Shown here: positions 7,690-18,060 of the stretch, piece by piece
Layout: each line of letters opens with the position of its first letter
Numbering within the stretch: position 1 is the stretch's first letter
Source of the DNA: Paenibacillus sp. E222
Lineage (GTDB): Bacteria; Bacillota; Bacilli; Paenibacillales; Paenibacillaceae
Assembly (NCBI RefSeq): GCF_013401555.1
Contig: NZ_CP058552.1
Span: 930,001 to 994,000, forward strand
Reading direction: 5' to 3'
Length of the DNA stretch: 64,000 nt
Translations under genes and position numbers: made by a program
The notes under the pieces: generated by a model
Told to the model about the DNA's origin: nothing
Seen by the model: the letters and a program-made list of their open reading frames with translations, nothing else
Database searches by the model: none

Positions 7690-9998
7690 ACCTCCACCCC
7701 CACCTTCTGGATGTGTAAATTACAAGCAGTCCAGTCTCTGGAGCTGCTGCCAACCATCAGCTTGAATTCACCCGGTTCCACCACAGACTGGAGACGGGAG
7801 TCGATCAGCTCCAGATGCTCTTTTTGCACAGGGAACGTCACCGTCCGCGTCTGTCCCGGCTCCAGATAAATTTTACGAAATCCCTTCAGTGAGATTTCGG
7901 CCCGGGTGACCGAAGCCGATACGTCCGTAATATACAGCTGCACAACTTCATTTCCCGCAACTACTCCCGTATTGGTGACCTCCAACTGCACCTCTGCTTC
8001 ATCGTCTGGTCCGATCACTTCGGGTACAACTCTTACATTCTCGTACTTGAATTCCGTATAACTCAGCCCAAAGCCGAACGGATATTGTGGTGCCAGATCG
8101 GTCTCCAGATAACGTTTGCCCCGTGTGCGTTTGGCATTGTAGCTGACCGGAAGCTGACCTACATGCTTGGGAATAGAGACGGTAAGGCGACCAGATGGAT
8201 TCACATCACCGAACAGAATATCTGCAATAGCGTTGCCTCCCTCCTGCCCCGGATACCACGCTTCCACAATGGCATGGGCATGCTCATCAATCCAGGGTTC
8301 AGCAATGGGCCGTCCGTTAATATATACGACAATAACCGGTTTCCCCAGCTTATGTACTTCCTGCACCAGTTCCAGTTGAACACCCATCAGGTTCAGAGAC
8401 GAACGGTCTATCCCCTCGCCGCACTCCATATCGTTCCATGGATCATCCGTAACAACGGATGCCCCCGTCCGCAGATCAATGGTCCCTTCGCCAAAATCCC
8501 GGCTACTTGACCCTCCCATCACCATAACGATGGTATCTGCTTCTTCAGCACAGGCGAGCGCTTGCGCAAAGCCCTCTCTGGAATCCCCTTTGATCCGGCA
8601 GCCCGGTGCGTACAGCACCTTTCCGGTGTCAGCACCAAGCTTGCGCGTAATCCCATCCAGCACCGTTATAATCTGTCCTCTCGGCTGCGGCGAGGTGTAG
8701 TCACCAAGCTGGTTGTAGACATGGTTCGCATTCGGACCTATGACCGCCAGTTTTGTTCCTGTTTTGCTAAGCGGAAGGGTGTTGTCTTCATTTTTGAGTA
8801 AAATGATTCCCTCTTGCGCCACTTTTCTCGCCAGCTGAATATGTTCTTCACAACCGATGACCTGCTCTGCAAAGTCAGGATCAACGAAGGGTTGTTCGAA
8901 TAAACCTAGTCTGAACTTCATCTCCAGCACCCGCCTAACGGCTGTATCCAGATCCTGCTCTTCAATTAATCCTTGCTCCAAGGCCTGCCCGAGATGCTTG
9001 CGGTACATGTACCCGGACATTTCCATATCCACCCCTGCCTTAAGCGACTGAGCGACGGCCTGCTCCCCGTTCTCCGCGGTGCTGTGTCCATTGACGAGCA
9101 TCTGAATTGCACCAAAGTCAGTAATGACAAATCCGTCAAAGCCCCATTGCTCGCGCAGGAGATCATTCAGCAGATACGAACTCGACGTACAGGGCACACC
9201 ATCAATTTCGTTGTACGCTGTCATGACAGAACATGCTCCGGCTTCCACCGCTTTCTTGAACGGCAGCAGATCGACCTCGTGCAGCTCGCGCAGTCCCATA
9301 TGCACCGGAGCAGCATTGCGCCCACCCTCCGAGCTGCCATAGGCCGCAAAATGTTTGAGTGTCGCCACAATCGTCCGATTGGAATCGAGCCGATCACCCT
9401 GCAAGCCTTTCATCGCTTCAACCGCCAATTCACCGATCAGGTATGGATCTTCGGCAAAACATTCCTCTGTCCGTCCCCATCTCGGGTCCCGCACGACATC
9501 AAGCACAGGTGAATACGTTGCCGCTCCTCCCTGGCTCCGAGTCTCCACAGCAATCGCTTCACACATCCTGCGGTACAACTCCGTGTTCCAAGCACTTCCT
9601 ACTGCTAGCGGCACCGGGAATACGGTTGCCCCAATGGCCATATGCCCGTGAGAACACTCTTCCCCGAACAAAATGGGAATGCCCAGCCGGGAGTTCTCCA
9701 TGGCATACCGCTGAATTTCATTGGTGGCAACAGCTCCCTGCCTAGGGGTCAGGCCAGTATCCAGCGTCACTTCTGTCCAGGGATCAGCACGAAGTGTTCC
9801 ATATAAAGACCCAATTCCGCCCTCTGCGATGTCCTTTTTAAACTCATCCGTAACCTGAACCGTACCATCTGCTTTCTTCACATAAGTCTTCCACCCCATC
9901 GGCTGGATCAGCTGCCCGATCTTCTCTTCCGTGGTCATCCGCCCGATCAGATCTTGGGTCCGCTCCTGAACGGGAAGCGAAGCATCTTTATAGTCCAT
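7686..9998 (-). CDS. GH3 beta-glycosidase
   Basis: 770 residues from the ATG at 9998, chosen over the upstream ATG because AAGGAG lies 9 bases before it. The domain order is the usual one: N-terminal TIM barrel with KHFAAYG (K215/H216) and the nucleophile in GFVITDFGA (D294), then the alpha/beta sandwich domain (ILLKNEDNTLPL onward) and a C-terminal fibronectin III-like domain. There is no signal peptide, so it is intracellular. The family covers beta-glucosidase, xylosidase and N-acetylglucosaminidase activities; the exact one cannot be read here. It is coupled to the alpha-mannosidase gene. Confidence 0.93.
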   Translation of the reverse strand: MDYKDASLPVQERTQDLIGRMTTEEKIGQLIQPMGWKTYVKKADGTVQVTDEFKKDIAEGGIGSLYGTLRADPWTEVTLDTGLTPRQGAVATNEIQRYAMENSRLGIPILFGEECSHGHMAIGATVFPVPLAVGSAWNTELYRRMCEAIAVETRSQGGAATYSPVLDVVRDPRWGRTEECFAEDPYLIGELAVEAMKGLQGDRLDSNRTIVATLKHFAAYGSSEGGRNAAPVHMGLRELHEVDLLPFKKAVEAGACSVMTAYNEIDGVPCTSSSYLLNDLLREQWGFDGFVITDFGAIQMLVNGHSTAENGEQAVAQSLKAGVDMEMSGYMYRKHLGQALEQGLIEEQDLDTAVRRVLEMKFRLGLFEQPFVDPDFAEQVIGCEEHIQLARKVAQEGIILLKNEDNTLPLSKTGTKLAVIGPNANHVYNQLGDYTSPQPRGQIITVLDGITRKLGADTGKVLYAPGCRIKGDSREGFAQALACAEEADTIVMVMGGSSSRDFGEGTIDLRTGASVVTDDPWNDMECGEGIDRSSLNLMGVQLELVQEVHKLGKPVIVVYINGRPIAEPWIDEHAHAIVEAWYPGQEGGNAIADILFGDVNPSGRLTVSIPKHVGQLPVSYNAKRTRGKRYLETDLAPQYPFGFGLSYTEFKYENVRVVPEVIGPDDEAEVQLEVTNTGVVAGNEVVQLYITDVSASVTRAEISLKGFRKIYLEPGQTRTVTFPVQKEHLELIDSRLQSVVEPGEFKLMVGSSSRDWTACNLHIQKVGVEV

Positions 9999-10042
9999 AT
10001 GCACATTCTCCTTATGAGTTCGGCTTAGTCTGGTGCATGGGC

Positions 10043-12265
10043 TCACATGGCTTTTCGGTAGTCGCTAGGCGCTACACCCACCACATTCTTGAACGCCCGA
10101 TTGAAGGAATTGTAATTCGTATACCCAACTTCCTCACTGATCTCCTGAATGGCCTTATCCGTCTCCAGCATGAGCTGTTTCGCCTTCTCAATACGGTGAC
10201 TAATCAGAAGATCCACGAATTTCTCACCAATTTCGTCCTTGAACAACTTGCTCAAATATTTTGGATTGATATCAAATAGATCACTTAGATAATTCAGCGA
10301 CAGCTCGGGATTGTTGTAGTTCTGTTCAATATACTTGCGAATTTCAAGAATATGAGATCTATGTTTTCTGGAGCAATGCAGCGTCTGCATCTCTTCAGCC
10401 AGTTCACGGAAGCCTTCCCAGCACAACGCGCGCAAATCATTCAACGTCTCCCAACCTTCCAACCTGGGAAGAAGTGGTGTAAATACAGATGCCCATCGCT
10501 CCTGATATTCTCGTGGAAGTTCTGCGAACTCCCGGTTATAGTGCTGGAACAGCAATTGGACCGTATTCATAATCTCCTGGCGGGAGAGCACGGATTCATG
10601 GATCTGTTCGAACAAGCGGTCAAAATGCTTCTCCCATTCATCATCCGACAGTCTCATCGCCTGCACCAGCAGAGAGATCGTCTTCAGGAACTCATACACA
10701 TCATTGGTTGAGTTCGGTACCTCCCCGCATGGAATGATCCGATTCATGCCGAGCACAGCCTTGTATTCCAAGGCATGCACCGCCTCCTTTAGCGAAGCTC
10801 TCAGACCACGGACATCCACAGCGACTCTCCCAATACCGATGGTTACGGTGAAGTTCAAATACTGCCCAACCCTGTCCAGATAACCGGAGAGCATTCTCTG
10901 CTCGGTCTCCTCACCTTTCTCCATTTCGGGAATCCAGAGTATGGCATATAGACGCTGATCCGATATCCACTCAGCCCACACTTCGGTGCCCTCGTGCCTT
11001 GCACTCTCCTGCAGAATGCTGGATAACACAAATTTCAGGAGGGATTGATCCTGATTGTGGTACGCCTCCATGAACCGGGAATACTGATCGATCTCCACCA
11101 CCATTACAGCCCATCGATCCTCTAACTGCGGGAGCTTGAACCTGCTCATCTCCGCTGTCAGTTCACCGCCGGTAAAATCCCGCGTACCCTCCAGCAGCTC
11201 CTGAAAGAAATATTTCTTCTGCAAAATCAGGTTCTCTTCATGCTCCTCCTGATATTGCTTGGTTTGATCAATCATTTGCTCCAGCGTAGTCTGGATAAAA
11301 CGGAACTCATTATCCTTCGTATAACCGACGCTTGGCTGTTTCTGCGAAGACACCGTCTCAATCAACGTGACAATCTGCTGGATGGGCTTGTAATTTCTTC
11401 GTGTCACATAGATCACCCACACCACACCAATCAGGACAACGGCAACGGCAAAAACAAACCAGATATTATAAAATTTCAGGGCAAATTTGACGATCTTGCC
11501 ATTGTTGAGCCCCGTCTGTACCTTCCAGCCGCTGTAGCTGGATGTAAATTCGGAGAACACTTCCCCTGAGTCTGTTTTGGGAGAAACTGCTGTAATGCCA
11601 TCCTGCATTCCTCCGTCCCACAGATTGCCGCCAGAGCGATTAAAGATATTCACGAAGGTGAATTCAGGGTCATACATCTGCATAATAGATTTCTGCAAGG
11701 TTGGCAGATCGACGTTAACCACCACAAGACCCGTGCCGTTTCCTACACCGCGAATGAGTGTAATGACCTGTTGTCCTTCCTCGGTCGGAAATGCCTTGAA
11801 GGATCTCGCCCCCACCCACTTTTGCGTTGCCGCAGCACGACTGTCTTTAATAAACGCTGCATCCGGGAATTCCTCAATCGGCACGGCCTTGCCATTGCTG
11901 AATACCGTATCGTCGTTGTATCTCACCAGATATATGGAATCAATTAGCGGATACTCTATTTTCAATTCATCAATAACCTGGACTGCTTGAATTCCGGCAT
12001 ACACATCCTCGCTTCCGGTTACCGAATAATAATTTTTCAGGTTGGGATTGGTCAAAATATCACGCAGCACCTTGAAGTCGATGGAGCGCAGTGAATTGTC
12101 CAAATATTGCGTTACCTGTGACGCCAGAAACTCATTGGCCTTGAGTGCTTCTCTCCGGTTCTGTTCATTGAATACCTGAAAGAAGATGATAAACAGGATT
12201 GTGGTCACGATAAAAAAAACAGGCAAATACGATAGCAGCAAACGTCTAAACCAACTGTTGTTCAT
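10043..12265 (-). CDS. AraC-family regulator with extracellular sensor domain
   Basis: 740 residues. A membrane helix at about residues 9-31, an extracytoplasmic Cache-like domain, a second helix at about 275-297 (NIWFVFAVAVVLIGVVWV) and then a cytoplasmic part ending in a two-HTH AraC domain over the last 100 residues (YNNPELSLNYLSDLFDINP; IQEISEEVGYTNYNSFNRAF). This one-component membrane type usually controls the adjacent sugar importer. It lies directly after the solute-binding protein gene, with its own candidate promoter in the 196-base gap, and 44 bases before the GH3 gene. Ligand unknown. Confidence 0.9.
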   Translation of the reverse strand: MNNSWFRRLLLSYLPVFFIVTTILFIIFFQVFNEQNRREALKANEFLASQVTQYLDNSLRSIDFKVLRDILTNPNLKNYYSVTGSEDVYAGIQAVQVIDELKIEYPLIDSIYLVRYNDDTVFSNGKAVPIEEFPDAAFIKDSRAAATQKWVGARSFKAFPTEEGQQVITLIRGVGNGTGLVVVNVDLPTLQKSIMQMYDPEFTFVNIFNRSGGNLWDGGMQDGITAVSPKTDSGEVFSEFTSSYSGWKVQTGLNNGKIVKFALKFYNIWFVFAVAVVLIGVVWVIYVTRRNYKPIQQIVTLIETVSSQKQPSVGYTKDNEFRFIQTTLEQMIDQTKQYQEEHEENLILQKKYFFQELLEGTRDFTGGELTAEMSRFKLPQLEDRWAVMVVEIDQYSRFMEAYHNQDQSLLKFVLSSILQESARHEGTEVWAEWISDQRLYAILWIPEMEKGEETEQRMLSGYLDRVGQYLNFTVTIGIGRVAVDVRGLRASLKEAVHALEYKAVLGMNRIIPCGEVPNSTNDVYEFLKTISLLVQAMRLSDDEWEKHFDRLFEQIHESVLSRQEIMNTVQLLFQHYNREFAELPREYQERWASVFTPLLPRLEGWETLNDLRALCWEGFRELAEEMQTLHCSRKHRSHILEIRKYIEQNYNNPELSLNYLSDLFDINPKYLSKLFKDEIGEKFVDLLISHRIEKAKQLMLETDKAIQEISEEVGYTNYNSFNRAFKNVVGVAPSDYRKAM

Positions 12266-12367
12266 CTCCTAGGCCCCCCACCATTGTTTATACGCATGAG
12301 CATTTTGCATAAGCTGGAATGACAACCGCGCCAATCTGGTCGCTAATTTTCCATGAGTATTCAGTAA

Positions 12368-12395
12368 ATTTTATCGAATGAAGTGGGGTTGTCAA
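12368..12395 (-). promoter_or_regulatory. Candidate sigma-A promoter of the AraC regulator
   Basis: On the minus strand a perfect TTGACA (12395-12390) and TAAAAT (12373-12368) are 16 bases apart, about 100 bases before the regulator start. Confidence 0.55.
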
Positions 12396-12461
12396 AAGGA
12401 GAAGACCGTCCCGATTCCTGTGTTGACATCGGAACAGCCTCATTCATGAATCCATCAAGCT

Positions 12462-14099
12462 TTATTGATTCTTCTCAATCGCACGCTGGTAAATCTCAAG
12501 GTAATTGCTCAGTCCCAGACCATCGAAACCTTTTACGTACGCGTCCCATTCCTTATCAATGCTTTTGCTGCCGATAATGAATTGAGCCATATTGGTCATC
12601 ACGTAATCCTTGACGGCCGTCGTGAGCTGCGCAGCGGTTTCTGTATCTTCCGGACGGATAAATACGTTCGCAGGATAGACTTCTTTTGGCGCATAAGGTT
12701 CATATACATTGGTTGCTTGCGCCAGACGTGTCCCGTAACCCTCCGCTTCCAGTGGGTTCTGACCTTCTGCAAACAGATTGCGGAATGTATTGGACAAGTC
12801 ATGTGCGCCGATCTGTGACCAACTCTCATTGACTACAACATTTGGATCGCGCTCAGGCAGGTTATAGTAGCTGTATTTGGCAGGCTCGCCATTGATGTTT
12901 TTCTCATCGGCATCCGCCTTCTTCCAGCCCTTACCTTCTGTTGGACCGTACTCTGCATACAGGGCCCCTTCTTCACTGAACATGTAATCTACAATTTTGA
13001 TCGCGGCGATCTGTTGTGCTTCAGTCGCTTTATTGGTGATAGCGAACTCGAACTCACCTACGCTTTGCGTAGCGCCTGTCGTCTGCACACCATCCGGCCC
13101 TTTCAGCGGAGGCACGATGTCCCAGTGCTGGTGGCGGGTGATATCTTTGTCATACGTGTTCACAAGGTAGCTGACCAGCGCTGTCGTAATGGAACCAACC
13201 ACTTCATCGCCTTCCTTGTTGCCCAGCTGCCCGATCGCCTGATCGTTCTGTGTGAAGGAAGCCGGATCAATCAGGCCTTCTGCATACAGCTTATGCATGT
13301 ACTCCAGCCCTTTTTTCCACTCTTCCTTATTCGCCGCAAAATCAACCTTGCCATCATTCACGATCAGATATTTATCGTTGTCATTATAGATAAAGCTGTT
13401 CATCAAATAGGCATCGATGTTGCCGTTCCACACGTACTTGTTGGGTGCACCCGTGAGTGGAATCTCATCGGCTTTGCCGTTGCCATTCGGATCTTGTGTT
13501 TTAAATGCCTTCAGAACCGTGTAGAGTTCATCCGTTGTGGTTGGCATTTTCAGACCCAAATTGTCCAGCCATTCCGTGTTAATCCAATACTTCTGCGCAT
13601 ACGTACAGTGGTAACATTCATTGAAAATCGGCAGAGCGTAGATGTTGCCGTCCGGCGCAGTTATTGCTTCTTTGAAGTACGGCTTCTCCTCCATCATCTT
13701 GGTCAGATTCGGACCGTACTGCTTGATCAGATCCTGCAGCGGGAGGAACACGCCCTGTTTTCCGTACGTTTGAAGGTCTGAGGTCGTGAATTTGCCATGG
13801 AGAAACACTTCAGGATAATCGCCACTCGCCAGCAGCAACTGTCTGCGGTCTTGCAGAGCGTCCGTCGGGGCCAGATCCCATTTCAAGGTAACATCGAACT
13901 TGTCTTCGATAAATTTGGTGAATTCATTTTCTTCCATGGACGCTTTACCTTGTGGGGCAAAGAAGGTCATCGTTACCGGGCCACCGTTCTCCCCGCTACC
14001 GTCGCTCCCTGTACCCGCCTCCTCGGATGAACCACATGCGGACAACAAAGCCATCGAAGCAAAGACCAGAAACAACATCGAAATCCAAGATTTTTTCAA
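12462..14099 (-). CDS. Extracellular solute-binding lipoprotein (LplA-type)
   Basis: 545 residues with a TTG start 4-5 bases after GGAGGAG. A lipoprotein signal peptide ends in the lipobox LLSAC (C22), so the mature protein is anchored outside the membrane. The size and features (KFDVTLKWDLAPTDALQDRRQLLLASGDYPEV, split) match the long LplA-type oligosaccharide receptors of Paenibacillus. It delivers sugar to the two permeases upstream. No ATPase gene is nearby. Confidence 0.92.
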   Translation of the reverse strand: MKKSWISMLFLVFASMALLSACGSSEEAGTGSDGSGENGGPVTMTFFAPQGKASMEENEFTKFIEDKFDVTLKWDLAPTDALQDRRQLLLASGDYPEVFLHGKFTTSDLQTYGKQGVFLPLQDLIKQYGPNLTKMMEEKPYFKEAITAPDGNIYALPIFNECYHCTYAQKYWINTEWLDNLGLKMPTTTDELYTVLKAFKTQDPNGNGKADEIPLTGAPNKYVWNGNIDAYLMNSFIYNDNDKYLIVNDGKVDFAANKEEWKKGLEYMHKLYAEGLIDPASFTQNDQAIGQLGNKEGDEVVGSITTALVSYLVNTYDKDITRHQHWDIVPPLKGPDGVQTTGATQSVGEFEFAITNKATEAQQIAAIKIVDYMFSEEGALYAEYGPTEGKGWKKADADEKNINGEPAKYSYYNLPERDPNVVVNESWSQIGAHDLSNTFRNLFAEGQNPLEAEGYGTRLAQATNVYEPYAPKEVYPANVFIRPEDTETAAQLTTAVKDYVMTNMAQFIIGSKSIDKEWDAYVKGFDGLGLSNYLEIYQRAIEKNQ

Positions 14100-14227
14100 T
14101 CTGACTCCTCCTTTTTGTTGAAAACGGCATAACCTTCTGATTACGTACTCGTGTTAAACCTTATCCCGGAAGCCGGAGTGTTCCCCCACCTCCTTTCAAG
14201 TGGCATAACGGACGCAGATGACAAAGA

Positions 14228-15136
14228 TCATCCTTTGAGCGAGCCAACCATAACCCCTTTAACAAAATGCTTCTGCACAAACGGGTACATGATGAGAATA
14301 GGAATGCTGGCGACTACAATCAGTGCGTATTTCAGGACCTGCTCGAACCCCTGATCTCTTAGCTGCTGGCTCGTATTGGCCAACATTGCCGGGTCTGCGG
14401 CGTTTAGAATTAGCAGATTGCGCAGCACATATTGGAGTGGGAACAGCTTCTCGGAACGAAGATAGATCAGGGCATCAAAGTACGCATTCCAGTGGCCCAC
14501 CGCATACATCAGGGTCATGACCGCCAGAATCGGCTTCGATAACGGAAGAACCACGCTGATCAAATACCGGATGTCCCGACATCCGTCCATTTCCGCCGCC
14601 TCCCCCAGCTCTTCCGGGATGGAAGACTGGAAGAAGGTTCTCGCTACGATGACCTGGAACACGGCGAGCGCCCCTGGCAGCCACATCGCCCAGCGAGTAT
14701 CCAGCAGATGAAGGTCTTTCATCAAGAGATAGGTTGGAATCAGACCGCCATCAAAGAACATCGTGATCATCATGAAAATAATGATGGCTCCCCGTCCGTA
14801 AAACGACTTGCGCGATAGCGGATACGCGAGCATGACCGTAAGCGCCACATTGATAAATGTGCCTACAACGGTATAGATGATCGTGTTGTAGAAACCGAGC
14901 ATGAGCTGCTGGCTTTTGAAAATGGAGATGTAGGCCTTGATGTTAAAGTCTACCGGGAACAGCCACACCTGACCGGATGTAACGGCACGCGAGGAGCTGA
15001 ACGAAGAACTGATGATATACAAGAGCGGGTAAAACACCGTTAGAAGTATGGCGAACAGAAAGATATAGTTGAATGTCATGAAGATACGGTCACCGAGCGG
15101 GTCCTTGATCCGGTTACGATTCATCAGGTTGAACAT
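14228..15136 (-). CDS. Carbohydrate ABC transporter permease (LplC/YtcP-type)
   Basis: 302 residues with six predicted membrane segments and the EAA loop LGEAAEMDGCRDIRYLISVV in its cytoplasmic position. The end FVKGVMVGSLKG is typical of the YtcP/LplC group. It pairs with the LplB-type permease 15 bases upstream and with the lipoprotein downstream as one oligosaccharide importer. Confidence 0.93.
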   Translation of the reverse strand: MFNLMNRNRIKDPLGDRIFMTFNYIFLFAILLTVFYPLLYIISSSFSSSRAVTSGQVWLFPVDFNIKAYISIFKSQQLMLGFYNTIIYTVVGTFINVALTVMLAYPLSRKSFYGRGAIIIFMMITMFFDGGLIPTYLLMKDLHLLDTRWAMWLPGALAVFQVIVARTFFQSSIPEELGEAAEMDGCRDIRYLISVVLPLSKPILAVMTLMYAVGHWNAYFDALIYLRSEKLFPLQYVLRNLLILNAADPAMLANTSQQLRDQGFEQVLKYALIVVASIPILIMYPFVQKHFVKGVMVGSLKG

Positions 15137-15151
15137 GGATGAGCTCCTCCT

Positions 15152-16132
15152 TTACCACAAGCTGTTCTGGGATACTTTGCGGGAAATGCCGTTGACGATA
15201 ACCAGCAGGATCAGGTTGATCACGGAGTTGAACAATCCTACTGCCGAGGAAAAGCTGAAGTTGGCCCCGATTAGACCGACCTTGTACACATACGTAGAGA
15301 TGACTTCCGATGCACTCGTGTTGAGCGGGTTCTGCATTAGATATATTTTTTCAAAGCCCACGCCCATAATGCTACCCAGACTTAGAATCAGCATGATGAC
15401 GGTGACTGGTACGAGCGTTGGAAGGTCGATATGCCAGATTTTACGAAGCCTTGAAGCGCCGTCCATCTTCGCTGCCTCATAGAGGGATGGATCAACGCCA
15501 GCGAGAGCCGCGATATAAATGATCGATGAATAGCCCATGCCCTGCCATACACCCGACCACACATAGATGGATTTGAAGTATTCGGGAATGCCCATAAAGT
15601 TGGTCATCGGGAAACCCAGGAAGGTAAATAGCTTGTCTACAACACCCACATGCGGTGACAGCATCAGAATGATAATGGATACCATGACGACTGTGGAGAT
15701 AAAATGCGGAGCATACGTGACCATTTGGACGGTCTTCTTAAAGTAACCTGTTCGGATCTCATTCAGCGCGAGCGCCAGCAGGATCGGAATGGGAAATCCG
15801 GCGAGTAACGAGTAGAAACTGATCCCAATCGTATTCTTGATTAGCAGCCAGAAGTTCGGGGATTCGAAAAAGGCTTCAAAGTGTTTCAGTCCAACCCATG
15901 GGCTGCCCCAGATTCCTTTGACGACACTAAAGTCTTTGAAGGCAATCTGTACACCAACCATTGGAATGTACTTGAAGATCAACAGATACAATACGGGAGG
16001 AAGCACCAATAGATAGAGCTCCCAATGCTTCTTCAGGCTTCTGATAAATGGATGCTGTCGCTTGGGTTCTGCGTAATTCTTTCCTTGCTGGAGCTCCACC
16101 GGTGCAGGTATGCTTTCCATAGCTCGACTCAT
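15152..16132 (-). CDS. Carbohydrate ABC transporter permease (LplB/YteP-type)
   Basis: 326 residues from the ATG at 16132, chosen because AAGGAG lies 8 bases before it; the GTG nine bases upstream overlaps that site. Family marks are YLLVLPPVLYLLIFKYIPM, the GxxxAFKDFS segment and the EAA loop YEAAKMDGASRLRKIW. First gene of the importer unit, behind a promoter with a catabolite-repression site. Confidence 0.93.
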   Translation of the reverse strand: MSRAMESIPAPVELQQGKNYAEPKRQHPFIRSLKKHWELYLLVLPPVLYLLIFKYIPMVGVQIAFKDFSVVKGIWGSPWVGLKHFEAFFESPNFWLLIKNTIGISFYSLLAGFPIPILLALALNEIRTGYFKKTVQMVTYAPHFISTVVMVSIIILMLSPHVGVVDKLFTFLGFPMTNFMGIPEYFKSIYVWSGVWQGMGYSSIIYIAALAGVDPSLYEAAKMDGASRLRKIWHIDLPTLVPVTVIMLILSLGSIMGVGFEKIYLMQNPLNTSASEVISTYVYKVGLIGANFSFSSAVGLFNSVINLILLVIVNGISRKVSQNSLW

Positions 16133-16248
16133 TCGCGTCACTCCTTCTACACCTTAAGTGTAATAATACATTACATTTACATCCCTTAAACATCCTTTTC
16201 TTTGACTCTTTTTTCTGTAATAGCGTCATCCGTGTGAAGATTAATGTC

Positions 16249-16299
16249 AGGTAACGCTTTCTTAAATCGATAGTACCTTGAGCGGTGCTCTTTTATCAA
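16249..16299 (-). promoter_or_regulatory. Promoter with cre-like site ahead of the importer operon
   Basis: Minus-strand TTGATA (16299-16294) and TACTAT (16275-16270) are 18 bases apart. Directly downstream, AGAAAGCGTTACCT (16262-16249) resembles the CcpA-binding cre consensus around its central AAGCGTT. A cre at the transcription start would mean repression by preferred sugars. Confidence 0.5.
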
Positions 16300-16396
16300 T
16301 TTGCAATTTTCTCCCACCTCTCCTTATTCCCAAAACCCTTGCCAGACAAGGGAAAATCGTCCTTTAGCACAGGTATAGCGCAAAAATCACCAACCC

Positions 16397-16431
16397 AAAA
16401 AATCCCGAAGGACTGTAAAAGTCCCCCGGGA
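16397..16431 (-). terminator. Terminator of the first fucosidase gene
   Basis: On the minus strand TCCCGGGGGACT pairs with AGTCCTTCGGGA, followed by TTTTTT, 15 bases after the stop codon. Confidence 0.85.
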
Positions 16432-16445
16432 GTTGAAGTGTAGAT

Positions 16446-17858
16446 TTATTGGTTTGTGAACAATCTGAACGTCAGCGTGATAGGTGCTACTTCTGTAACT
16501 GCCGCTTGCGGCAACTCTACAGCAAGTCCATCTTCCGTCCGTTGGAAGGACAGCACATCATCTGTGCCGACGAGTTCAATTCGCTCCACCTTTTCCATAT
16601 ATGGAATGACTACCTGTGATTGCACTGCTTCGTTCTCGCTTCTGTACAGACGGAAGGCATACGATACGTTGAGATTTTCCTTACGTGTAAAGGCCCACTC
16701 TCCTGTGAAGTATGGTCCGCAAATCCGCGTGCCATAGATGCCCTCCCCGTGAGTGCCGATCCATTCTCCAAGGGCTTGAATGCTTCGGACTGCCCCTTTT
16801 GGAAGACGTCCGTCCGGTTGTGGTCCCACATTCAGTGCCAGATTACCGCCCTTGGATACGACCTCAAGCAGAATATGCGCTAACTGTCTTGCTGACTTAT
16901 ACTGATCATCATATCCAAACGCAAAGGAATTGCCCACCGTTATACAGCTCTCCCAAGGAATATTCATTGGATGCTCCGGGATGGTCTGCTCTGGAGTTAC
17001 GATATTTTCATACGGTCCGCCTACTGTGCGATCAGCTGCGAGGAGCCACGGCTGAGTTGTCTGACGCGCTCGCTCCACCACTTCGCCCAATCGGATATCC
17101 TGACCGTGTCGGCCTTCACGTACCCAGCCTGCATCCAGCCACAGACATTCAATTCGTCCGTAGTTGGTCAGCAGCTCCATAATTTGCTCATGCGTGAACT
17201 CCACGAATTTCTCCCACAGCCATGGATACGCTTTCGGATCATAGGATGGTCCACGCCACATATGGCTTCCGCGCTCCATACCAGGTGTCCAGTAATATGG
17301 CGTATGCCAGTCCGCTTTGGAGAAGTAAGCCGAGATGCCAAGTCCCTTGGCACGAAAAGCGTCAAAAAGCGCCCGGCATATATCCGCATACTTATGGGTG
17401 TGAAAAGGAGTATCCTTGCCCGTGATGCGATAATCGGTGGTATGTGTATCCCACATGCAGAAACCATCATGATGTTTGGTGGTGAACAGGAAATATTTGA
17501 ACCCGTTATCAGCGGCCATCTGTGCCCACTCTTCAGGCTGAAAGCGAATGGGATTGAAGGTTTTGTTGAGATCAAAGTACTCCTGCTTGAAATGCTCCAT
17601 GTCGTCAGTCCAGTCGATATCATTGCGCGACCAATCGCCATCCTCGTCACTTAACGCCCAGGACTCCACGAGTCCAAGCTGAGAATAGGGACCCCAATGC
17701 ATCATCAGCCCCAGCTTCTGATCCTTGAACCACTCAAGTCGTTCATTCAGCAACGGATCTTCAGGCTTCACCCATTCCTCTTCTTTGCTAAAGTTGTGCA
17801 CCCCGGCTTCGACAACCTGCTCTTCCTGTTCCAGCACCGTATCTTTGGTTTCGCTCAT
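16446..17858 (-). CDS. GH29 alpha-L-fucosidase (first copy)
   Basis: 470 residues from the ATG at 17858; AAAGGAG lies 10 bases upstream, which rules out the longer frame. GH29 marks are MMHWGPYS (H54), TTKHHDGF (129-133) and the nucleophile strand IECLWLDAGW (D242). No signal peptide, so intracellular cleavage of alpha-fucose from imported oligosaccharides is expected. It is followed by its own strong terminator and preceded by a promoter next to an intergenic repeat. Confidence 0.93.
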   Translation of the reverse strand: MSETKDTVLEQEEQVVEAGVHNFSKEEEWVKPEDPLLNERLEWFKDQKLGLMMHWGPYSQLGLVESWALSDEDGDWSRNDIDWTDDMEHFKQEYFDLNKTFNPIRFQPEEWAQMAADNGFKYFLFTTKHHDGFCMWDTHTTDYRITGKDTPFHTHKYADICRALFDAFRAKGLGISAYFSKADWHTPYYWTPGMERGSHMWRGPSYDPKAYPWLWEKFVEFTHEQIMELLTNYGRIECLWLDAGWVREGRHGQDIRLGEVVERARQTTQPWLLAADRTVGGPYENIVTPEQTIPEHPMNIPWESCITVGNSFAFGYDDQYKSARQLAHILLEVVSKGGNLALNVGPQPDGRLPKGAVRSIQALGEWIGTHGEGIYGTRICGPYFTGEWAFTRKENLNVSYAFRLYRSENEAVQSQVVIPYMEKVERIELVGTDDVLSFQRTEDGLAVELPQAAVTEVAPITLTFRLFTNQ

Positions 17859-17902
17859 CCCGTTCATCTCCTTTGGATTGGATGTCATACGCTGAATAAA
17901 TA

Positions 17903-17930
17903 GCATTACACTGGACCACTGCGCGGTCAA
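17903..17930 (-). promoter_or_regulatory. Candidate promoter of the first fucosidase gene
   Basis: Minus-strand TTGACC (17930-17925) and TAATGC (17908-17903) lie 16 bases apart, directly next to the end of the repeat at 17931-18060. Confidence 0.35.
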
Positions 17931-18060
17931 AACAATCTTCCGATCGCTGTTATCCCCAGATTTTTTCGATTCCCTTTCCTAAGGGGAAAATCCGGGGATA
18001 AAGGCGAGCGCTCCGCTTCTTCAGATTCGTTCTGCCCTCTCCGTTATTGTGTAAATATTT
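17931..18060. repeat. Intergenic hairpin repeat, copy 1
   Basis: Starts AACAATCTTCCGATCGCTG and contains TTATCCCCAGATTTT pairing with AAAATCCGGGGATAA, an inner CCCTT/AAGGG stem, then AAGGCGAGCGCTCCGCTTCT and CCTCTCCGTTATTGTGTAA. The same order of blocks occurs at 25638-25810 and, more diverged, at 19385-19495. The rest of the 18061-18224 gap shows no gene. Confidence 0.8.
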